Made by a program: the position numbers and the translations under genes. A stretch of DNA of 64,000 nt from Aquabacterium sp. A3 (GTDB lineage Bacteria; Pseudomonadota; Gammaproteobacteria; Burkholderiales; Burkholderiaceae_C). Within the stretch, counting starts at the first letter, position 1. Every line of letters starts with the position of its first letter. The DNA is taken from positions 496,001-560,000 of the forward strand of contig NZ_JBBPEV010000001.1 in NCBI RefSeq assembly GCF_038069945.1. Direction: 5' to 3'. Shown here in pieces: positions 49,177 through 58,971 of this stretch. Below the pieces are notes generated by a model. The model searched no databases. It saw nothing but the letters and a program-made list of their open reading frames with translations, and was not told where the DNA came from.

Positions 49177-51606
49177 TCACGCGCGCACCCGGGCGCCCAC
49201 GCGCTCCGACAGGCTGTTCAGCACGGCCTTCATCGCGGCGTCGATGCGCTCGTCGGTCAAGGTTTGCTCGTCGTCGCGCAGTGAGACCCGCACGGCCAAG
49301 CTGCGCTCATTGTCACCGATCCCGGCCACGGGCGTCTTGGGCTTGTAGATGTCGAACAAACGGGCGTCGCGCACCAGCCCCTCGGTGGGCGCCTCGTGGA
49401 TGGCGGCCATCAGGGCATCGAAGGAGGTTTGATCCGCCACCACCAGGGCCAGATCGCGGTGCACGGACTGCATCTTGGGCACACTGCTGAAGCGCGGCAC
49501 CTGACGCGCCGCCAAGGCGGGCACGTCCAGCTCGAACAGCACGGGCGCCTGCGGCAGGTCGTAGGCCTGACGCCACTTGGGGTGCAGCTCGCCAATCACG
49601 CCCACGGGCTGACCATCCAGCATCACCTGGGCGCAGCGGCCAGGGTGGAAGGCGGGGTGCTCGAACGGCACGAAGCGGGCCTCGCGTGGTGCCAGCAAGG
49701 CCTCCACATCGCCCTTCACATCAAAGAAATCAACCGGGCGCTGGGCCACACCCCACTGCACGGCGTCGGCAGGGCCATAAGCCAGGCCCGCCAGCTTCAC
49801 GGGCTGGTGCAAACCGGCCACGGTTTGTGCGCCATCGTTCACGCTGGCATCGCGCTGGAACACGCGACCCAACTCGAACACGCGCACGCGCTCGGCCTTG
49901 CGCGACAGGTTGGTGCACAGCACCTCCACCAGCGAGCCGATCAGCGTCGAGCGCATCACCGACAACTGGCTGGCGATGGGGTTCAGCAGCTGAATTGGCT
50001 GGGTATTGCCGGCAAAGTCGGCCTCCCAGCGGGCTTCCACAAAGCTGAAGGTGATGGCTTCCTGGTAGCCCCGGGCGGCCACCGCGCGGCGCACGGCATA
50101 CAGACCACGCTGAGCCTCGGGGCGCACCTCGGACACCACCGGCGCCTTGGGCGCGCGACGCGGCAGCTTGTCAAAGCCGATCACGCGCACGACCTCTTCG
50201 ATCAGGTCTTCTTCGATCTGCAGGTCAAAGCGCCAGCTGGGCGGGTTCACCACCAGGTGCACATCGCCATTCGTGGCCTGGGTCTGGAACGACAGGCCCA
50301 GACGCTGGAACACGCCTTCGCAGTCTTGCTGGCTCACGGGCATGCCGATCACGCGCTGGGCGCGCGACAGGCGCAAGGTCACCGGCGGGCGCTCCACCGG
50401 GCGCACCACCTGGTCGGTCACCGGGCCGGCGTCACCGCCGCAGATCTCCAGGATCAGCTGCGTGATGCGCTCCAGGTGCTGGGCCGTGGGCGCCGGGTCC
50501 ACACCGCGCTCGAAGCGGTGCGAGGCATCGGTCGAAAAGTTGTAGCGGCGTGCGCGACCAGCGATGGCCTTGGGCCACCAGAAGGCCGCCTCCAGGTAGA
50601 CGTTGCGGGTGTCGTCACCCACTGCCGTGCTGTCGCCGCCCATCACGCCGGCCAGCGATTCCACCTGCTGCGCATCGGCGATCACGCCCACCTGCTCGTC
50701 CAGCGACACGGTGTTGCCGTTGAGCAGCTTCAGCGTCTCGCCCGCCTTCGCCCAGCGCACCGTCAGGCCGCCCTGGATCTTGTCCAGGTCGAACACGTGC
50801 GAGGGCTGGCCCAGCTCGAACATGACGTAGTTGGAAATGTCCACCAGCGGCGACACGGGGCGCTGACCGCAACGGGCCAGGCGCTCGACCATCCAGTCGG
50901 GCGTGGCGGCCTGTGGGTTGACCCCGCGGATGACACGACCCACAAAGCGGCCGCACAGATCGGGCGCCGCCACCTGCACCGGCACCGTGGCGTCGATGGC
51001 TGGCTGCACCGGCTGCGTGGTCGGCAGGGTCAGCGGCGCGCCCGTCAGGGCCGACACCTCACGCGCGATGCCGGCCACGCTCAGGCAATGCGCCAGGTTG
51101 GGCGTGAGCTTGAGCGTGAACAGGGTGTCGTCCAGACGCAGGTGATCGCGGATGCTCACGCCCACGGGGGCCTCATCGGCCAGAATGTGCAGGCCATTGG
51201 ACTCTTCGGCAATGCCCAACTCTTTGGCCGAGCACAGCATGCCGAAGCTCTCCACCCCGCGCAGCTTGCCCTTCTTGATGACGAAGGCCTTGCCATCTGC
51301 CCCGGGGGGCAACTCGGCGCCCACCGTGGCGCAAGGCACCTTGATGCCCGGGCGCACATTGGGCGCCCCGCAGACGATCTGCAGCAACTCGCCCGTGCCA
51401 GCGTCCACCTTGCACACGTTCAGGCGGTCGGCATCGGGGTGCTTGGCCACTTCCATCACCTGGGCCACCACCACACCCGTGAAGGCAGGCGCCACAGGTT
51501 GCAGCTCTTCAACCTCCAGACCGGCCATGGTGAGCAGATCGGCCAGTTGCTGCGTGTTCAGATCAGGGTTGCAGAACGTGCGCAGCCAGGACTCGGGGAA
51601 TTGCAT
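49177..51606 (-). CDS. pheT: Phenylalanyl-tRNA synthetase beta subunit
   Basis: 809 aa, normal length. The N-terminal tRNA-binding (EMAP-like) domain spans about 40-150 ([26 protein letters not shown]). The B3/B4 editing domain, the B5 domain and the C-terminal ferredoxin-like anticodon-binding domain (residues about 715-809, [18 protein letters not shown]) are all present. It forms the alpha2-beta2 enzyme with PheS. An alcohol dehydrogenase gene separates it from pheS, which is unusual. Confidence 0.98.
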   Translation of the reverse strand: MQFPESWLRTFCNPDLNTQQLADLLTMAGLEVEELQPVAPAFTGVVVAQVMEVAKHPDADRLNVCKVDAGTGELLQIVCGAPNVRPGIKVPCATVGAELPPGADGKAFVIKKGKLRGVESFGMLCSAKELGIAEESNGLHILADEAPVGVSIRDHLRLDDTLFTLKLTPNLAHCLSVAGIAREVSALTGAPLTLPTTQPVQPAIDATVPVQVAAPDLCGRFVGRVIRGVNPQAATPDWMVERLARCGQRPVSPLVDISNYVMFELGQPSHVFDLDKIQGGLTVRWAKAGETLKLLNGNTVSLDEQVGVIADAQQVESLAGVMGGDSTAVGDDTRNVYLEAAFWWPKAIAGRARRYNFSTDASHRFERGVDPAPTAQHLERITQLILEICGGDAGPVTDQVVRPVERPPVTLRLSRAQRVIGMPVSQQDCEGVFQRLGLSFQTQATNGDVHLVVNPPSWRFDLQIEEDLIEEVVRVIGFDKLPRRAPKAPVVSEVRPEAQRGLYAVRRAVAARGYQEAITFSFVEARWEADFAGNTQPIQLLNPIASQLSVMRSTLIGSLVEVLCTNLSRKAERVRVFELGRVFQRDASVNDGAQTVAGLHQPVKLAGLAYGPADAVQWGVAQRPVDFFDVKGDVEALLAPREARFVPFEHPAFHPGRCAQVMLDGQPVGVIGELHPKWRQAYDLPQAPVLFELDVPALAARQVPRFSSVPKMQSVHRDLALVVADQTSFDALMAAIHEAPTEGLVRDARLFDIYKPKTPVAGIGDNERSLAVRVSLRDDEQTLTDERIDAAMKAVLNSLSERVGARVRA

Positions 51607-51652
51607 GGAGAAGATCCTCGGGGATTCGGTTCAGTGCTTGTGACAGCTCAAC

Positions 51653-52696
51653 TCATGGCGCCGCATCGGCGTCCAGCACCACGCGGTAGCGGGCCTTGCC
51701 GGCGCGCAGGTGGTCCAGGGCCTCGTTGATGCGGCTCATGGGGTAATGTTCGGTTTGGGGCTCGATGCCGTGGCGGGCGGCAAAGGCCAGCATGGTGTCG
51801 ATGTCCTGTCGCGAGCCGGTGGGCGAACCCGACACGCTGCGCTGCCCACCGATCAGCGGGAAGGCCTCGACCTCCATGGGCTGCGGCAGGATGCCGACCA
51901 GGTGCAGGCGGCCATTGGGCGCCAGCGTGCTCATCAGCGCCTTCCAGTTCAGCATGACGTTGACGGTGACGAGCACCATGTCCAACTGACCAGCCACGGC
52001 CTTCATCGATTTGGGATCGGTGCTGGAGACCACGCGATGCGCGCCCAGTGCCATGGCCTCGTCACGCTTGGACTCGCTGGAAGTGAAGGCCGTGACCTCA
52101 CAGCCCCAGGCCCGCGCGAACTTCAAGGCCAGGTGGCCCAGCCCCCCAATGCCCACCACGCCCACGCGGTGCACGGGCTTGATGTTGTGGGTGAGGAAGG
52201 GCGAAAACACCGTGATGCCACCGCACAGCAGCGGGCCGGCCTTGGCCGGGTTCAGGCCTTCGGGGATGGGGCAGGTCCACAGCCAGTGCGCCCGCACCCG
52301 ATCGGCAAACCCACCATGGTGGCCCACGATGGTGGGCTGCCCGGCGCGGCACAGTTGCGGCTCGCCACCCAGGCAACTGGCGCAGGCCATGCAGCTGGCG
52401 GCCATCCAGCCCACGCCCACCTTCTGGCCCAGCTTCAGGCCCTTGGTCTGGCCGCCCAGGGCCACCACGGTACCCACCACCTCGTGCCCACCCACGATCG
52501 GGTAGGCCGAGAATCCCCACTCGTTGTCGATCAGGGACAGGTCGGAATGGCACAGGCCACAGTGCTCCACCTGAATTTCCACTTCCTCCACACCCAGAGG
52601 GCCGGGCTCAAAAGTGAACGGCGTCAGAGGCTTGGCGGCCTCGTGGGCGGCCCAGGCGCGGATGGTGGTGGCGGGGGTGGCACTGGTGGTGGTCAT
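51653..52696 (-). CDS. Zinc-dependent NADP alcohol dehydrogenase (YahK/CAD-like) between pheS and pheT
   Basis: 347 aa medium-chain dehydrogenase. Catalytic zinc ligands are in HCGLCHSD (Cys) and GGHEVVG (His, Glu). The structural zinc site has Cys residues in SCMACASCLGGEPQLC. The coenzyme fold is VGVVGIGGLGHLALKFARA. It reduces aldehydes, likely NADPH-linked. It starts 10 bp after the pheS stop, with GAGGAT overlapping that stop, so it is translated by coupling to pheS; 46 bp separate it from pheT. It has no functional link to tRNA charging that I can see. Confidence 0.95.
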   Translation of the reverse strand: MTTTSATPATTIRAWAAHEAAKPLTPFTFEPGPLGVEEVEIQVEHCGLCHSDLSLIDNEWGFSAYPIVGGHEVVGTVVALGGQTKGLKLGQKVGVGWMAASCMACASCLGGEPQLCRAGQPTIVGHHGGFADRVRAHWLWTCPIPEGLNPAKAGPLLCGGITVFSPFLTHNIKPVHRVGVVGIGGLGHLALKFARAWGCEVTAFTSSESKRDEAMALGAHRVVSSTDPKSMKAVAGQLDMVLVTVNVMLNWKALMSTLAPNGRLHLVGILPQPMEVEAFPLIGGQRSVSGSPTGSRQDIDTMLAFAARHGIEPQTEHYPMSRINEALDHLRAGKARYRVVLDADAAP

Positions 52697-52706
52697 GCGG
52701 GCATCC

Positions 52707-53744
52707 TCAGTTGAATTGCTGCAAGAAACGCAGGTCGCCTTCGTAGAACAAACGAAGGTCGTTCACACCATAGCGCAACATGGTCAGGCGGTCCGGGCCC
52801 AGGCCAAATGCAAAGCCGATGTAGTGCTCCGGGTCCAGCCCAAAGTTGCGCACCACATTCGGGTGCACCTGGCCGGCACCGCCCACTTCCAGCCACCGGC
52901 CCTTCAAGGGGCCCGATGAAAAGGCAATGTCCACCTCAGCCGACGGTTCGGTGAAGGGGAAGAACGAGGGGCGGAAGCGGATGTCCAGCTCGTCGGTCTC
53001 GAAGAAGGTGCTGAAGAAATCGCCCAGCACCGCCTTGAGGTCGGTGAAGCTGACGCTCTCGCCAATCCACAGGCCTTCGCACTGATGGAACATGGGCGAG
53101 TGCGTGGCATCGCTGTCCACCCGGTAGGTGCGCCCTGGTGCGATCACTCGGATCTCGGGCATGCGCTCGCCGCGCGCCAGGGCCTCGGCATGGTCGCGCA
53201 CGTGCTGCATGGCGTAACGCACCTGCATCGGGCTGGTGTGCGTGCGCAGCAGGTGACCGCCTTCCACGTAGAAGGTGTCGTGCATGGAGCGCGCCGGGTG
53301 GTCTTCAGGCGTGTTCAGCGCGGTGAAGTTGTGCCAGTCGGTCTCGATCTCCGGGCCGTCAGCCACGGCAAAGCCCATGGAGCCAAAAATGGCCTCCAGG
53401 CGCTCAATGCTGAGCGAGACAGGGTGCAAACCGCCCTCGCCTCGGCGGCGCCCCGGCAAGGTCACGTCCAGTCGCTCGGCCTGCAGTTGCTGGGCCAGCT
53501 CGGCATCGGCCAGGGCTTGACGCCGGGCGTTCAGCAAGGCCTCGACCTGCTGCTTGGCCTGGTTGATGGCCGCGCCGCGGGTTTTCTTGTCCTCAGGGCT
53601 GAGGGCGGCCATACCCTTGAGCAGCTCGGTCAGGCTGCCGGACTTGCCCAGAAAGCGGGCCTTGGCGTTTTCCAGGTCGGCCGGGGTGGCGGCTTCAGCG
53701 AAGGCGGCCTGGGCCGATTGCACCAGTTGATCGAGGTCGTTCAT
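52707..53744 (-). CDS. pheS: Phenylalanyl-tRNA synthetase alpha subunit
   Basis: 345 aa. An N-terminal coiled coil ([22 protein letters not shown]) is followed by the class II core: motif 2 in [10 protein letters not shown], motif 3 in [17 protein letters not shown], and the Phe-binding [15 protein letters not shown] 53744 (MNDLDQL) fits the family. There is almost no Shine-Dalgarno: a terminator-like hairpin with an eight-T tract ends 12 nt before the ATG, which may control expression. Confidence 0.97.
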   Translation of the reverse strand: MNDLDQLVQSAQAAFAEAATPADLENAKARFLGKSGSLTELLKGMAALSPEDKKTRGAAINQAKQQVEALLNARRQALADAELAQQLQAERLDVTLPGRRRGEGGLHPVSLSIERLEAIFGSMGFAVADGPEIETDWHNFTALNTPEDHPARSMHDTFYVEGGHLLRTHTSPMQVRYAMQHVRDHAEALARGERMPEIRVIAPGRTYRVDSDATHSPMFHQCEGLWIGESVSFTDLKAVLGDFFSTFFETDELDIRFRPSFFPFTEPSAEVDIAFSSGPLKGRWLEVGGAGQVHPNVVRNFGLDPEHYIGFAFGLGPDRLTMLRYGVNDLRLFYEGDLRFLQQFN

Positions 53745-53756
53745 GGATTCGTGTCG

Positions 53757-53786
53757 AAAAAAAAGGCCAACCGTGGGGTTGGCCTT
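53757..53786 (-). terminator. Terminator-like hairpin immediately before pheS
   Basis: Perfect 10-bp stem AAGGCCAACC/GGTTGGCCTT with a 4-nt loop followed by eight T on the minus strand (53764-53757). It sits between rplT and pheS, where E. coli carries the PheM attenuator. No Phe-rich leader precedes it here. It could simply end the infC-rpmI-rplT transcript or act as an attenuator by another mechanism. Confidence 0.88.
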
Positions 53787-53865
53787 TGGATCACCGGCCA
53801 CCGGGTTGCCCACGGTGACGGCCGGTGCAGCATCTTGCTGTCTGCTGATCGTTCTGGCTGCCCGT

Positions 53866-54225
53866 TCAGGCGGCCAGTTGAGCCTTGGCCTTTTCCACGA
53901 TGCTGGCAAATGCAGCGGGATCGTTGACGGCCAGATCAGCCAGGACCTTGCGGTCGATTTCGATCTGAGCCTTCTTGATGCCAGCCATGAAGCGGCTGTA
54001 GGTCAGGCCCAGCGAACGGCTGGCGGCGTTGATACGAGCGATCCACAGACGGCGGAACTCGCGCTTCTTGGCGCGACGGTCACGGTAGGCATATTGACCT
54101 GCCTTCATGACCGCCTGTTTGGCGATGCGGTAGACGTTCTTGCGACGACCACGGAAACCCTTGGCCAGGGCGAGAACTTTCTTGTGACGAGCGCGGGCTG
54201 TTACACCACGTTTGACGCGAGGCAT
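53866..54225 (-). CDS. rplT: 50S ribosomal protein L20
   Basis: 119 aa. It begins [20 protein letters not shown] and contains [21 protein letters not shown], the standard L20 sequence. It binds 23S rRNA early in large-subunit assembly and usually represses its own operon. It follows rpmI by 54 bp. Confidence 0.98.
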   Translation of the reverse strand: MPRVKRGVTARARHKKVLALAKGFRGRRKNVYRIAKQAVMKAGQYAYRDRRAKKREFRRLWIARINAASRSLGLTYSRFMAGIKKAQIEIDRKVLADLAVNDPAAFASIVEKAKAQLAA

Positions 54226-54279
54226 GAGTGACTCCTTCGGCGTTGACTATCTGGACAAAAAGACGACGTGCTCAGCCGA

Positions 54280-54483
54280 TCACAGGCCGGCAAACGGCAG
54301 CATCTGAGCCATGTGGCCCATGTTGCTGTCATGCACGTTCACAGCACCACGCAGGTGACGCTTGTTCTTCGTGGTCTTCTTGGTCAGGATGTGACGCTTG
54401 AAGGCTTGACCGCGCTTGACGGTACCACCTGGACGCACACGGAAACGCTTGGCAGCGCTCTTCTTGGTCTTCATCTTGGGCAT
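54280..54483 (-). CDS. rpmI: 50S ribosomal protein L35
   Basis: 67 aa. It begins [20 protein letters not shown] and includes [16 protein letters not shown], the L35 signature. It lies between infC and rplT in the usual order. Confidence 0.97.
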   Translation of the reverse strand: MPKMKTKKSAAKRFRVRPGGTVKRGQAFKRHILTKKTTKNKRHLRGAVNVHDSNMGHMAQMLPFAGL

Positions 54484-54629
54484 GTTGATGCTCCTTATGG
54501 TTTGTTCCTACCAGGCGCCCGAAATACCACTTCCGGGTCTTGATGGCCTGCAGGCACTTGGATCCCGGATGGGGCGACCAAACCCCACCAGGGTGATGGC
54601 CCCGGTTGCCCGGCGCCATGTTCACAAAA

Positions 54630-55178
54630 TCACTTCTTCTTCTTCGGGCCGAGCACCATGATCATCTGGCGCCCTTCCAGCTTGGGCATGTTCTCGACCA
54701 CCGAGACATCCGTCAGGTCATCGCGCACACGCTCAAGCAGGCGCATGCCCAATTCCTGGTGCGTGATCTCGCGACCACGGAACCGCAGCGTCACCTTGCC
54801 CTTGTCGCCTTCTTCCAGGAAGCGCCGCAGGTTGCGCAGCTTGATCTGGTAGTCGCCCTCGTCCGTACCTGGGCGGAATTTGATTTCCTTGACCTCGATG
54901 ACCTTTTGCTTCTGCTTGGCATCGTGGGCCTTCTTTTGTTCCTGGTACTTGAACTTGCCGTAGTCCATCAGGCGGCAGACCGGCGGATCGGCCTGGGCCG
55001 AGATTTCGACCAGATCCACGTCGGCCTCGCCAGCCATGCGCAAGGCTTCCTGGATGCTGACGATGCCCAGCGGTTCGTTCTCAGGCCCGTTCAGACGGAC
55101 TTCGGGTGCGGTGATTTCGCGGTTCAGCCGGTGCTTGCGTTCGTCGTTGCGCGTCCGGCGGTCGAAAAAGTTAGCGAT
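54630..55178 (-). CDS. infC: Translation initiation factor IF-3 with ATC start codon
   Basis: 182 aa when started at ATC 55178. Continuing upstream of the first ATG (55043) the frame encodes the conserved IF3 N-terminus, reading [16 protein letters not shown] and [10 protein letters not shown]; no ATG, GTG or TTG fits. A GAGGAA Shine-Dalgarno lies 8 nt before the ATC. Rare AUU/AUC starts in infC allow IF3 to repress its own translation. The C-terminal domain has [12 protein letters not shown] and ends in GPKKKK. It separates ribosomal subunits and proofreads initiation. Confidence 0.92.
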   Translation of the reverse strand: MANFFDRRTRNDERKHRLNREITAPEVRLNGPENEPLGIVSIQEALRMAGEADVDLVEISAQADPPVCRLMDYGKFKYQEQKKAHDAKQKQKVIEVKEIKFRPGTDEGDYQIKLRNLRRFLEEGDKGKVTLRFRGREITHQELGMRLLERVRDDLTDVSVVENMPKLEGRQMIMVLGPKKKK

Positions 55179-55286
55179 GTCGAATTCCTCAGGCCACGGG
55201 CTTTTGCCCGAACCGGTTAACCAAGTTCACACGCGCCCAACGCGAAGGGGCGCCTCGTCCATTCCTGCCGGACAAAGCGCGGCCCC

Positions 55287-57206
55287 TCAGGCCTTGCTGG
55301 CGATGTCTTGAGAGATCTTCAGGGAGAAGTCGTCGAGTGACATCACACCGAGGTTCTGATTGCCCCGGGCGCGCACGGCGATGGTGCCGTCAGCCTTCTC
55401 CTTGTCACCGACAACGATGAAGTACGGCACCTTCTGCAATGCATGTTCGCGGATTTTATACGTGATTTTTTCGTTGCGCAAATCCAACTGAACCCTAAGT
55501 CCTTGTTTCTGCAACGTTTTGGCAATCTCTTGCGCGTAATCGGCCTGCGCATCGGTGATGTTGAGCACCACAGCCTGCACCGGCGACAGCCAAACCGGCA
55601 AGGCGCCGGCGTGCTGCTCGATCAAAATGCCGATGAAACGCTCCAGCGAACCCAGGATGGCGCGGTGCAGCATCACCGGGTGCTTGCGATCGCTGGATTC
55701 GGTCACGTACTCGGCGCCCAGGCGCTCAGGCATCGAGAAGTCAACCTGGATGGTGCCGCACTGCCAGTGGCGGCCCAGCGCGTCCTTCAGCGTGTACTCG
55801 ATCTTGGGGCCATAGAAGGCACCATCGCCTGGGGCGATGGTGAACTCGCTGTTCGTGGCTCGCAGGGATTCCATCAAGGCGTTCTCGGCCTTGTCCCACA
55901 CCTCGTCGGAGCCGATGCGCTTCTCGGGCCGCGTGGCCACCTTGTAGATGATGTCGGTGAAGCCGAAGTCGGCATACACCTTCTGCAGCAGGGCCGTGAA
56001 GTCCACGCACTCCTGCAGGATCTGGTCTTCGGTGCAGAAGACGTGGCCGTCGTCCTGCGTGAAGCCGCGCACGCGCATGATGCCGTGCAGGCCGCCCGTG
56101 GGCTCGTTGCGGTGGCACTGACCGAACTCGCCGTAGCGGATGGGCAGGTCGCGGTAGCTCTTGATGCCTTGATTAAAGATCAGGATGTGGCCGGGACAGT
56201 TCATCGGCTTGAGCGCGTAATCGCGCTTTTCCGACTCGGTGGTGAACATGTTCTCGCGGTACTTGTCCCAGTGGCCGGTCTTCTCCCAAAGCGTCTTGTC
56301 GATGATCTGCGGGCCCTTGACCTCCTGGTAACCGTTGTCGCGATACACCTGGCGCATGTACTGCTCCACCGCTTGCCACACCGTCCAGCCCTTGGGGTGC
56401 CAGAACACGACGCCAGGGGCGTGCTCGTCGATGTGGAACAGGTCAAGTTCGCGGCCCAGCTTGCGGTGGTCACGCTTCTCGGCCTCTTCCAGGCGGGTCA
56501 GGTACAGCTGCAGGTCGTCCTTGCTGGTCCAGGCGGTGCCGTACACGCGCTGCAATTGCTCGTTGCGGTGGTCGCCGCGCCAGTAGGCACCGGCCACCTT
56601 CATCAACTTGAAGTGCTTGAGCTTGCCGGTGCTGGGCACGTGCGGGCCGCGGCACAGGTCGGTGAAGGCGCCTTCGCTGTAGAGCGACACGTCCTGGTCG
56701 GCCGGGATGCTCTCGATGATCTCGGCCTTGTAGTGCTCGCCCAGGCTTTTGAAGTACGCCACAGCCTCATCGCGCGGCAGCACCTTGCGCTCGACCTTCT
56801 CATCCTTCTTGGCCAGCTCGCCCATCTTCTTCTCGATGGCTTCGAGGTCTTCGGGCGTGAAGGGGCGCTTGTAGGCGAAATCGTAATAGAAGCCGTCTTC
56901 GATGGTCGGGCCGATGGTGACCTGCGCCTCGGGGAAGAGCTCCTTGACCGCATAAGCCAGCAGGTGCGCGGTGGAGTGACGGATGATGTCCAGGCCGTCA
57001 GCGTCCTTGTCGGTGACGATAGCCAACTGCGTGTCACCGTCGATGCGGTAGGAGGTGTCGACCAGGCGGGCGGCGTCGCCCTGCCCCACCCGGCCGGCCA
57101 GCGCGGCCTTGGCCAGGCCGGTGCCAATGGAAGCAGCGACTTCGGCCACGGTAACCGGTTGAGGAAATTCTCGCTTCGAGCCGTCGGGCAGTTGGATGGA
57201 GATCAT
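55287..57206 (-). CDS. thrS: Threonyl-tRNA synthetase
   Basis: 639 aa, full length. TGS domain (about 1-60, [18 protein letters not shown]), second additional (editing) domain with [16 protein letters not shown], class II core with [13 protein letters not shown] (zinc ligand Cys) and [12 protein letters not shown], and the C-terminal anticodon-binding domain. A threonine-rich leader peptide, terminator and antiterminator lie in the 200 bp upstream, so expression is probably set by charged tRNA-Thr. It heads the thrS-infC-rpmI-rplT-pheS run. Confidence 0.98.
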   Translation of the reverse strand: MISIQLPDGSKREFPQPVTVAEVAASIGTGLAKAALAGRVGQGDAARLVDTSYRIDGDTQLAIVTDKDADGLDIIRHSTAHLLAYAVKELFPEAQVTIGPTIEDGFYYDFAYKRPFTPEDLEAIEKKMGELAKKDEKVERKVLPRDEAVAYFKSLGEHYKAEIIESIPADQDVSLYSEGAFTDLCRGPHVPSTGKLKHFKLMKVAGAYWRGDHRNEQLQRVYGTAWTSKDDLQLYLTRLEEAEKRDHRKLGRELDLFHIDEHAPGVVFWHPKGWTVWQAVEQYMRQVYRDNGYQEVKGPQIIDKTLWEKTGHWDKYRENMFTTESEKRDYALKPMNCPGHILIFNQGIKSYRDLPIRYGEFGQCHRNEPTGGLHGIMRVRGFTQDDGHVFCTEDQILQECVDFTALLQKVYADFGFTDIIYKVATRPEKRIGSDEVWDKAENALMESLRATNSEFTIAPGDGAFYGPKIEYTLKDALGRHWQCGTIQVDFSMPERLGAEYVTESSDRKHPVMLHRAILGSLERFIGILIEQHAGALPVWLSPVQAVVLNITDAQADYAQEIAKTLQKQGLRVQLDLRNEKITYKIREHALQKVPYFIVVGDKEKADGTIAVRARGNQNLGVMSLDDFSLKISQDIASKA

Positions 57207-57234
57207 GGGTGCTCAGCGTTGTGTTGATGGCAAT

Positions 57235-57261
57235 AAAAAAGCGCGGTGGGCGCCGCGCTTT
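57235..57261 (-). promoter_or_regulatory. thrS attenuator terminator
   Basis: 9-bp stem AAAGCGCGG/CCGCGCTTT with a 6-nt loop, followed on the minus strand by TTTTTTATTG, ending 28 nt before the thrS ATG. It is a strong Rho-independent terminator lying inside the thrS leader. Confidence 0.9.
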
Positions 57262-57291
57262 CTCAGGAAGACAAGATGCGAAAGCAGCGGC
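57252..57291 (-). promoter_or_regulatory. thrS antiterminator stem
   Basis: On the minus strand GCCGCTGCTTTC (57291-57280) pairs with GAAAGCGCGGC (57262-57252): 11 bp with one bulged U and a 17-nt loop. The second arm contains the 5' arm of the terminator, so only one of the two can form. Confidence 0.8.
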
Positions 57292-57298
57292 CAGCCGA

Positions 57299-57346
57299 CT
57301 AGACCTCGGACGAGGTGAGCGTGGTGGTCGAAGTTCGCGGTGTCAT
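57299..57346 (-). CDS. thrS leader peptide (threonine-rich, 15 aa)
   Basis: ATG to TAG encoding MTPRTSTTTLTSSEV, with six threonine codons (ACA, ACT, ACC, ACC, ACG, ACC) in 15 and three in a row. It lies about 57 nt after the probable start site and its stop is 8 nt before the antiterminator. AAAGG lies 11 nt upstream of the ATG, a rather long spacing. Together with the two competing stems this is the layout of a ribosome-mediated attenuator. Confidence 0.82.
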   Translation of the reverse strand: MTPRTSTTTLTSSEV

Positions 57347-57409
57347 AACCGAGCGTGCCTTTCTACGTTCCTTACCAGCGAGCCCATGAAGGGCGAACAA
57401 TGGACTGAA

Positions 57410-57415
57410 ATTATA
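57410..57415 (-). promoter_or_regulatory. -10 box of thrS promoter
   Basis: Perfect TATAAT on the minus strand. The -35 position falls inside the aceA terminator and has no consensus match, so the promoter may be weak or need an activator. Confidence 0.6.
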
Positions 57416-57430
57416 AGGCCTGCAATGAAA

Positions 57431-57450
57431 ACGGCGCCCGCAGGCGCCGT
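57431..57450 (-). terminator. Rho-independent terminator of aceA
   Basis: 8-bp stem ACGGCGCC/GGCGCCGT with a 4-nt loop and TTTTC following on the minus strand, 46 bp after the aceA stop. Confidence 0.85.
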
Positions 57451-57495
57451 CTTTGTTCAAGCCGGTCAGGCAACGGGCCTTGCGGCCCGCGCAGA

Positions 57496-58812
57496 TCAGT
57501 GGAACTGTTCTTCTTCGGTCGAGCCGGTCAGGGCCTTCACGGAAGACGAACCACCTTGGATCACGGTGGTCACGTCGTCGAAATAGCCTGCGCCCACTTC
57601 TTGTTGGTGCGACACGAAGGTGTAACCCTTTTCGCGAGCAGCGAATTCGGGCTCTTGCACCATGTTGACGTAGTGCTTCATGCCTTCGCCGCGGGCGTAA
57701 GCGTGGGCGAACTGGAACGTGTTGTACCAGTTGACGTGGATACCAGCCAGGGTGATGAACTGGTACTTGTAGCCCAGCGCCGACAGGTCTTCCTGGAAGG
57801 AGGCGATCTGCGAGTCGTTGAGGTTCTTCTTCCAGTTGAAGGAAGGCGAGCAGTTGTACGACAGCAGCTTGCCGGGGCAGGCAGCGTGCACGGCTTGGGC
57901 GAATTCACGGGCGAAGCCGATGTCAGGCACGCCGGTTTCACACCACACCAGGTCAGCGTAGGGGGCGTAAGCCACGCCACGGCTGATGGCCTGCTCCAGG
58001 CCGTTCTTCACGCGGTAGAAGCCTTCTTGGGTGCGCTCACCGGTGATGAAGGGCTTGTCGTTGTCGTCGCAGTCGCTGGTCAGCAGGTTGGCTGCTTCAG
58101 CGTCGGTGCGGGCCAGAACGATGGTGGGCACGCCCATCACGTCGGCAGCGAAACGAGCAGCGATCAGCTTCTCGATGGCTTCACGGGTGGGAACCAGCAC
58201 CTTGCCGCCCATGTGACCGCACTTCTTCACAGCGGCCAGCTGGTCTTCGAAGTGCACGCCGGCCGCGCCAGCGGCGATCATGTTCTTCATCAGTTCGAAG
58301 GCGTTCAGAACGCCACCGAAACCGGCTTCAGCGTCAGCAACGATGGGCAGGAAGTAGTCCACAAAACCTTCGTCACCGGGGTTGACGCCGCGGCCCCACT
58401 GAATTTCGTCAGCGCGCTTGAAGGTGTTGTTGATGCGGCGAACCATGGTGGGCACCGAGTCGTACGCGTACAGCGACTGGTCGGGGTACATGGTCTCAGA
58501 CGTGTTGCCGTCGGCAGCAACCTGCCAGCCCGACAGGTACACGGCCTCCAGGCCAGCCTTGGCCTGTTGCATGGCTTGACCGGCGGTGATGGCGCCGAAA
58601 GCGTTCACGTAGCCCTTCTTGGCACCGCCGTTGACCTTTTCCCACAGCTTTTCAGCGCCGCGCTTGGCCAGGGTGTACTCAGGCTGCAGGCTGCCGCGCA
58701 GGCGAACCACGTCAGCGGCAGAGTAGCCGCGCTTGACGAGCTTCCAACGGGGGTTTTCGGCCCAGTCTTTTTCCAGGGCAGCGATTTGCTGTTCACGGGT
58801 GAGTTGAGTCAT
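57496..58812 (-). CDS. aceA: Isocitrate lyase
   Basis: 438 aa. The active-site motif [14 protein letters not shown] contains the catalytic Cys; WVAADGN-like and WKKNLND segments match the family. It splits isocitrate to glyoxylate and succinate, the first step of the glyoxylate shunt used on acetate and fatty acids. No malate synthase or regulator gene is adjacent. It is monocistronic, with its own terminator. Confidence 0.98.
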   Translation of the reverse strand: MTQLTREQQIAALEKDWAENPRWKLVKRGYSAADVVRLRGSLQPEYTLAKRGAEKLWEKVNGGAKKGYVNAFGAITAGQAMQQAKAGLEAVYLSGWQVAADGNTSETMYPDQSLYAYDSVPTMVRRINNTFKRADEIQWGRGVNPGDEGFVDYFLPIVADAEAGFGGVLNAFELMKNMIAAGAAGVHFEDQLAAVKKCGHMGGKVLVPTREAIEKLIAARFAADVMGVPTIVLARTDAEAANLLTSDCDDNDKPFITGERTQEGFYRVKNGLEQAISRGVAYAPYADLVWCETGVPDIGFAREFAQAVHAACPGKLLSYNCSPSFNWKKNLNDSQIASFQEDLSALGYKYQFITLAGIHVNWYNTFQFAHAYARGEGMKHYVNMVQEPEFAAREKGYTFVSHQQEVGAGYFDDVTTVIQGGSSSVKALTGSTEEEQFH

Positions 58813-58971
58813 GACGATCTCCGGGGGTTGGTGGGAGGTGCTAGAAAACCCGCAATTGTAGTCACAACTGAGGCGAACAGCAAAGACTTATGTCTTATAT
58901 AAGACACCCACCAAATCGGTGGTTTCAGCCGTGATGGACACGAGTCCCTCCACTTGGCCCAAAATCGGGCC

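Noticed and set aside
53741..53833. A 30-codon ORF before pheS that includes three consecutive Phe codons, as in a PheM-type attenuator
   Set aside because: The Phe codons are simply the T-tract of the terminator and lie after the hairpin, so ribosome stalling there could not prevent its formation. Kept only as a possible coupling ORF.
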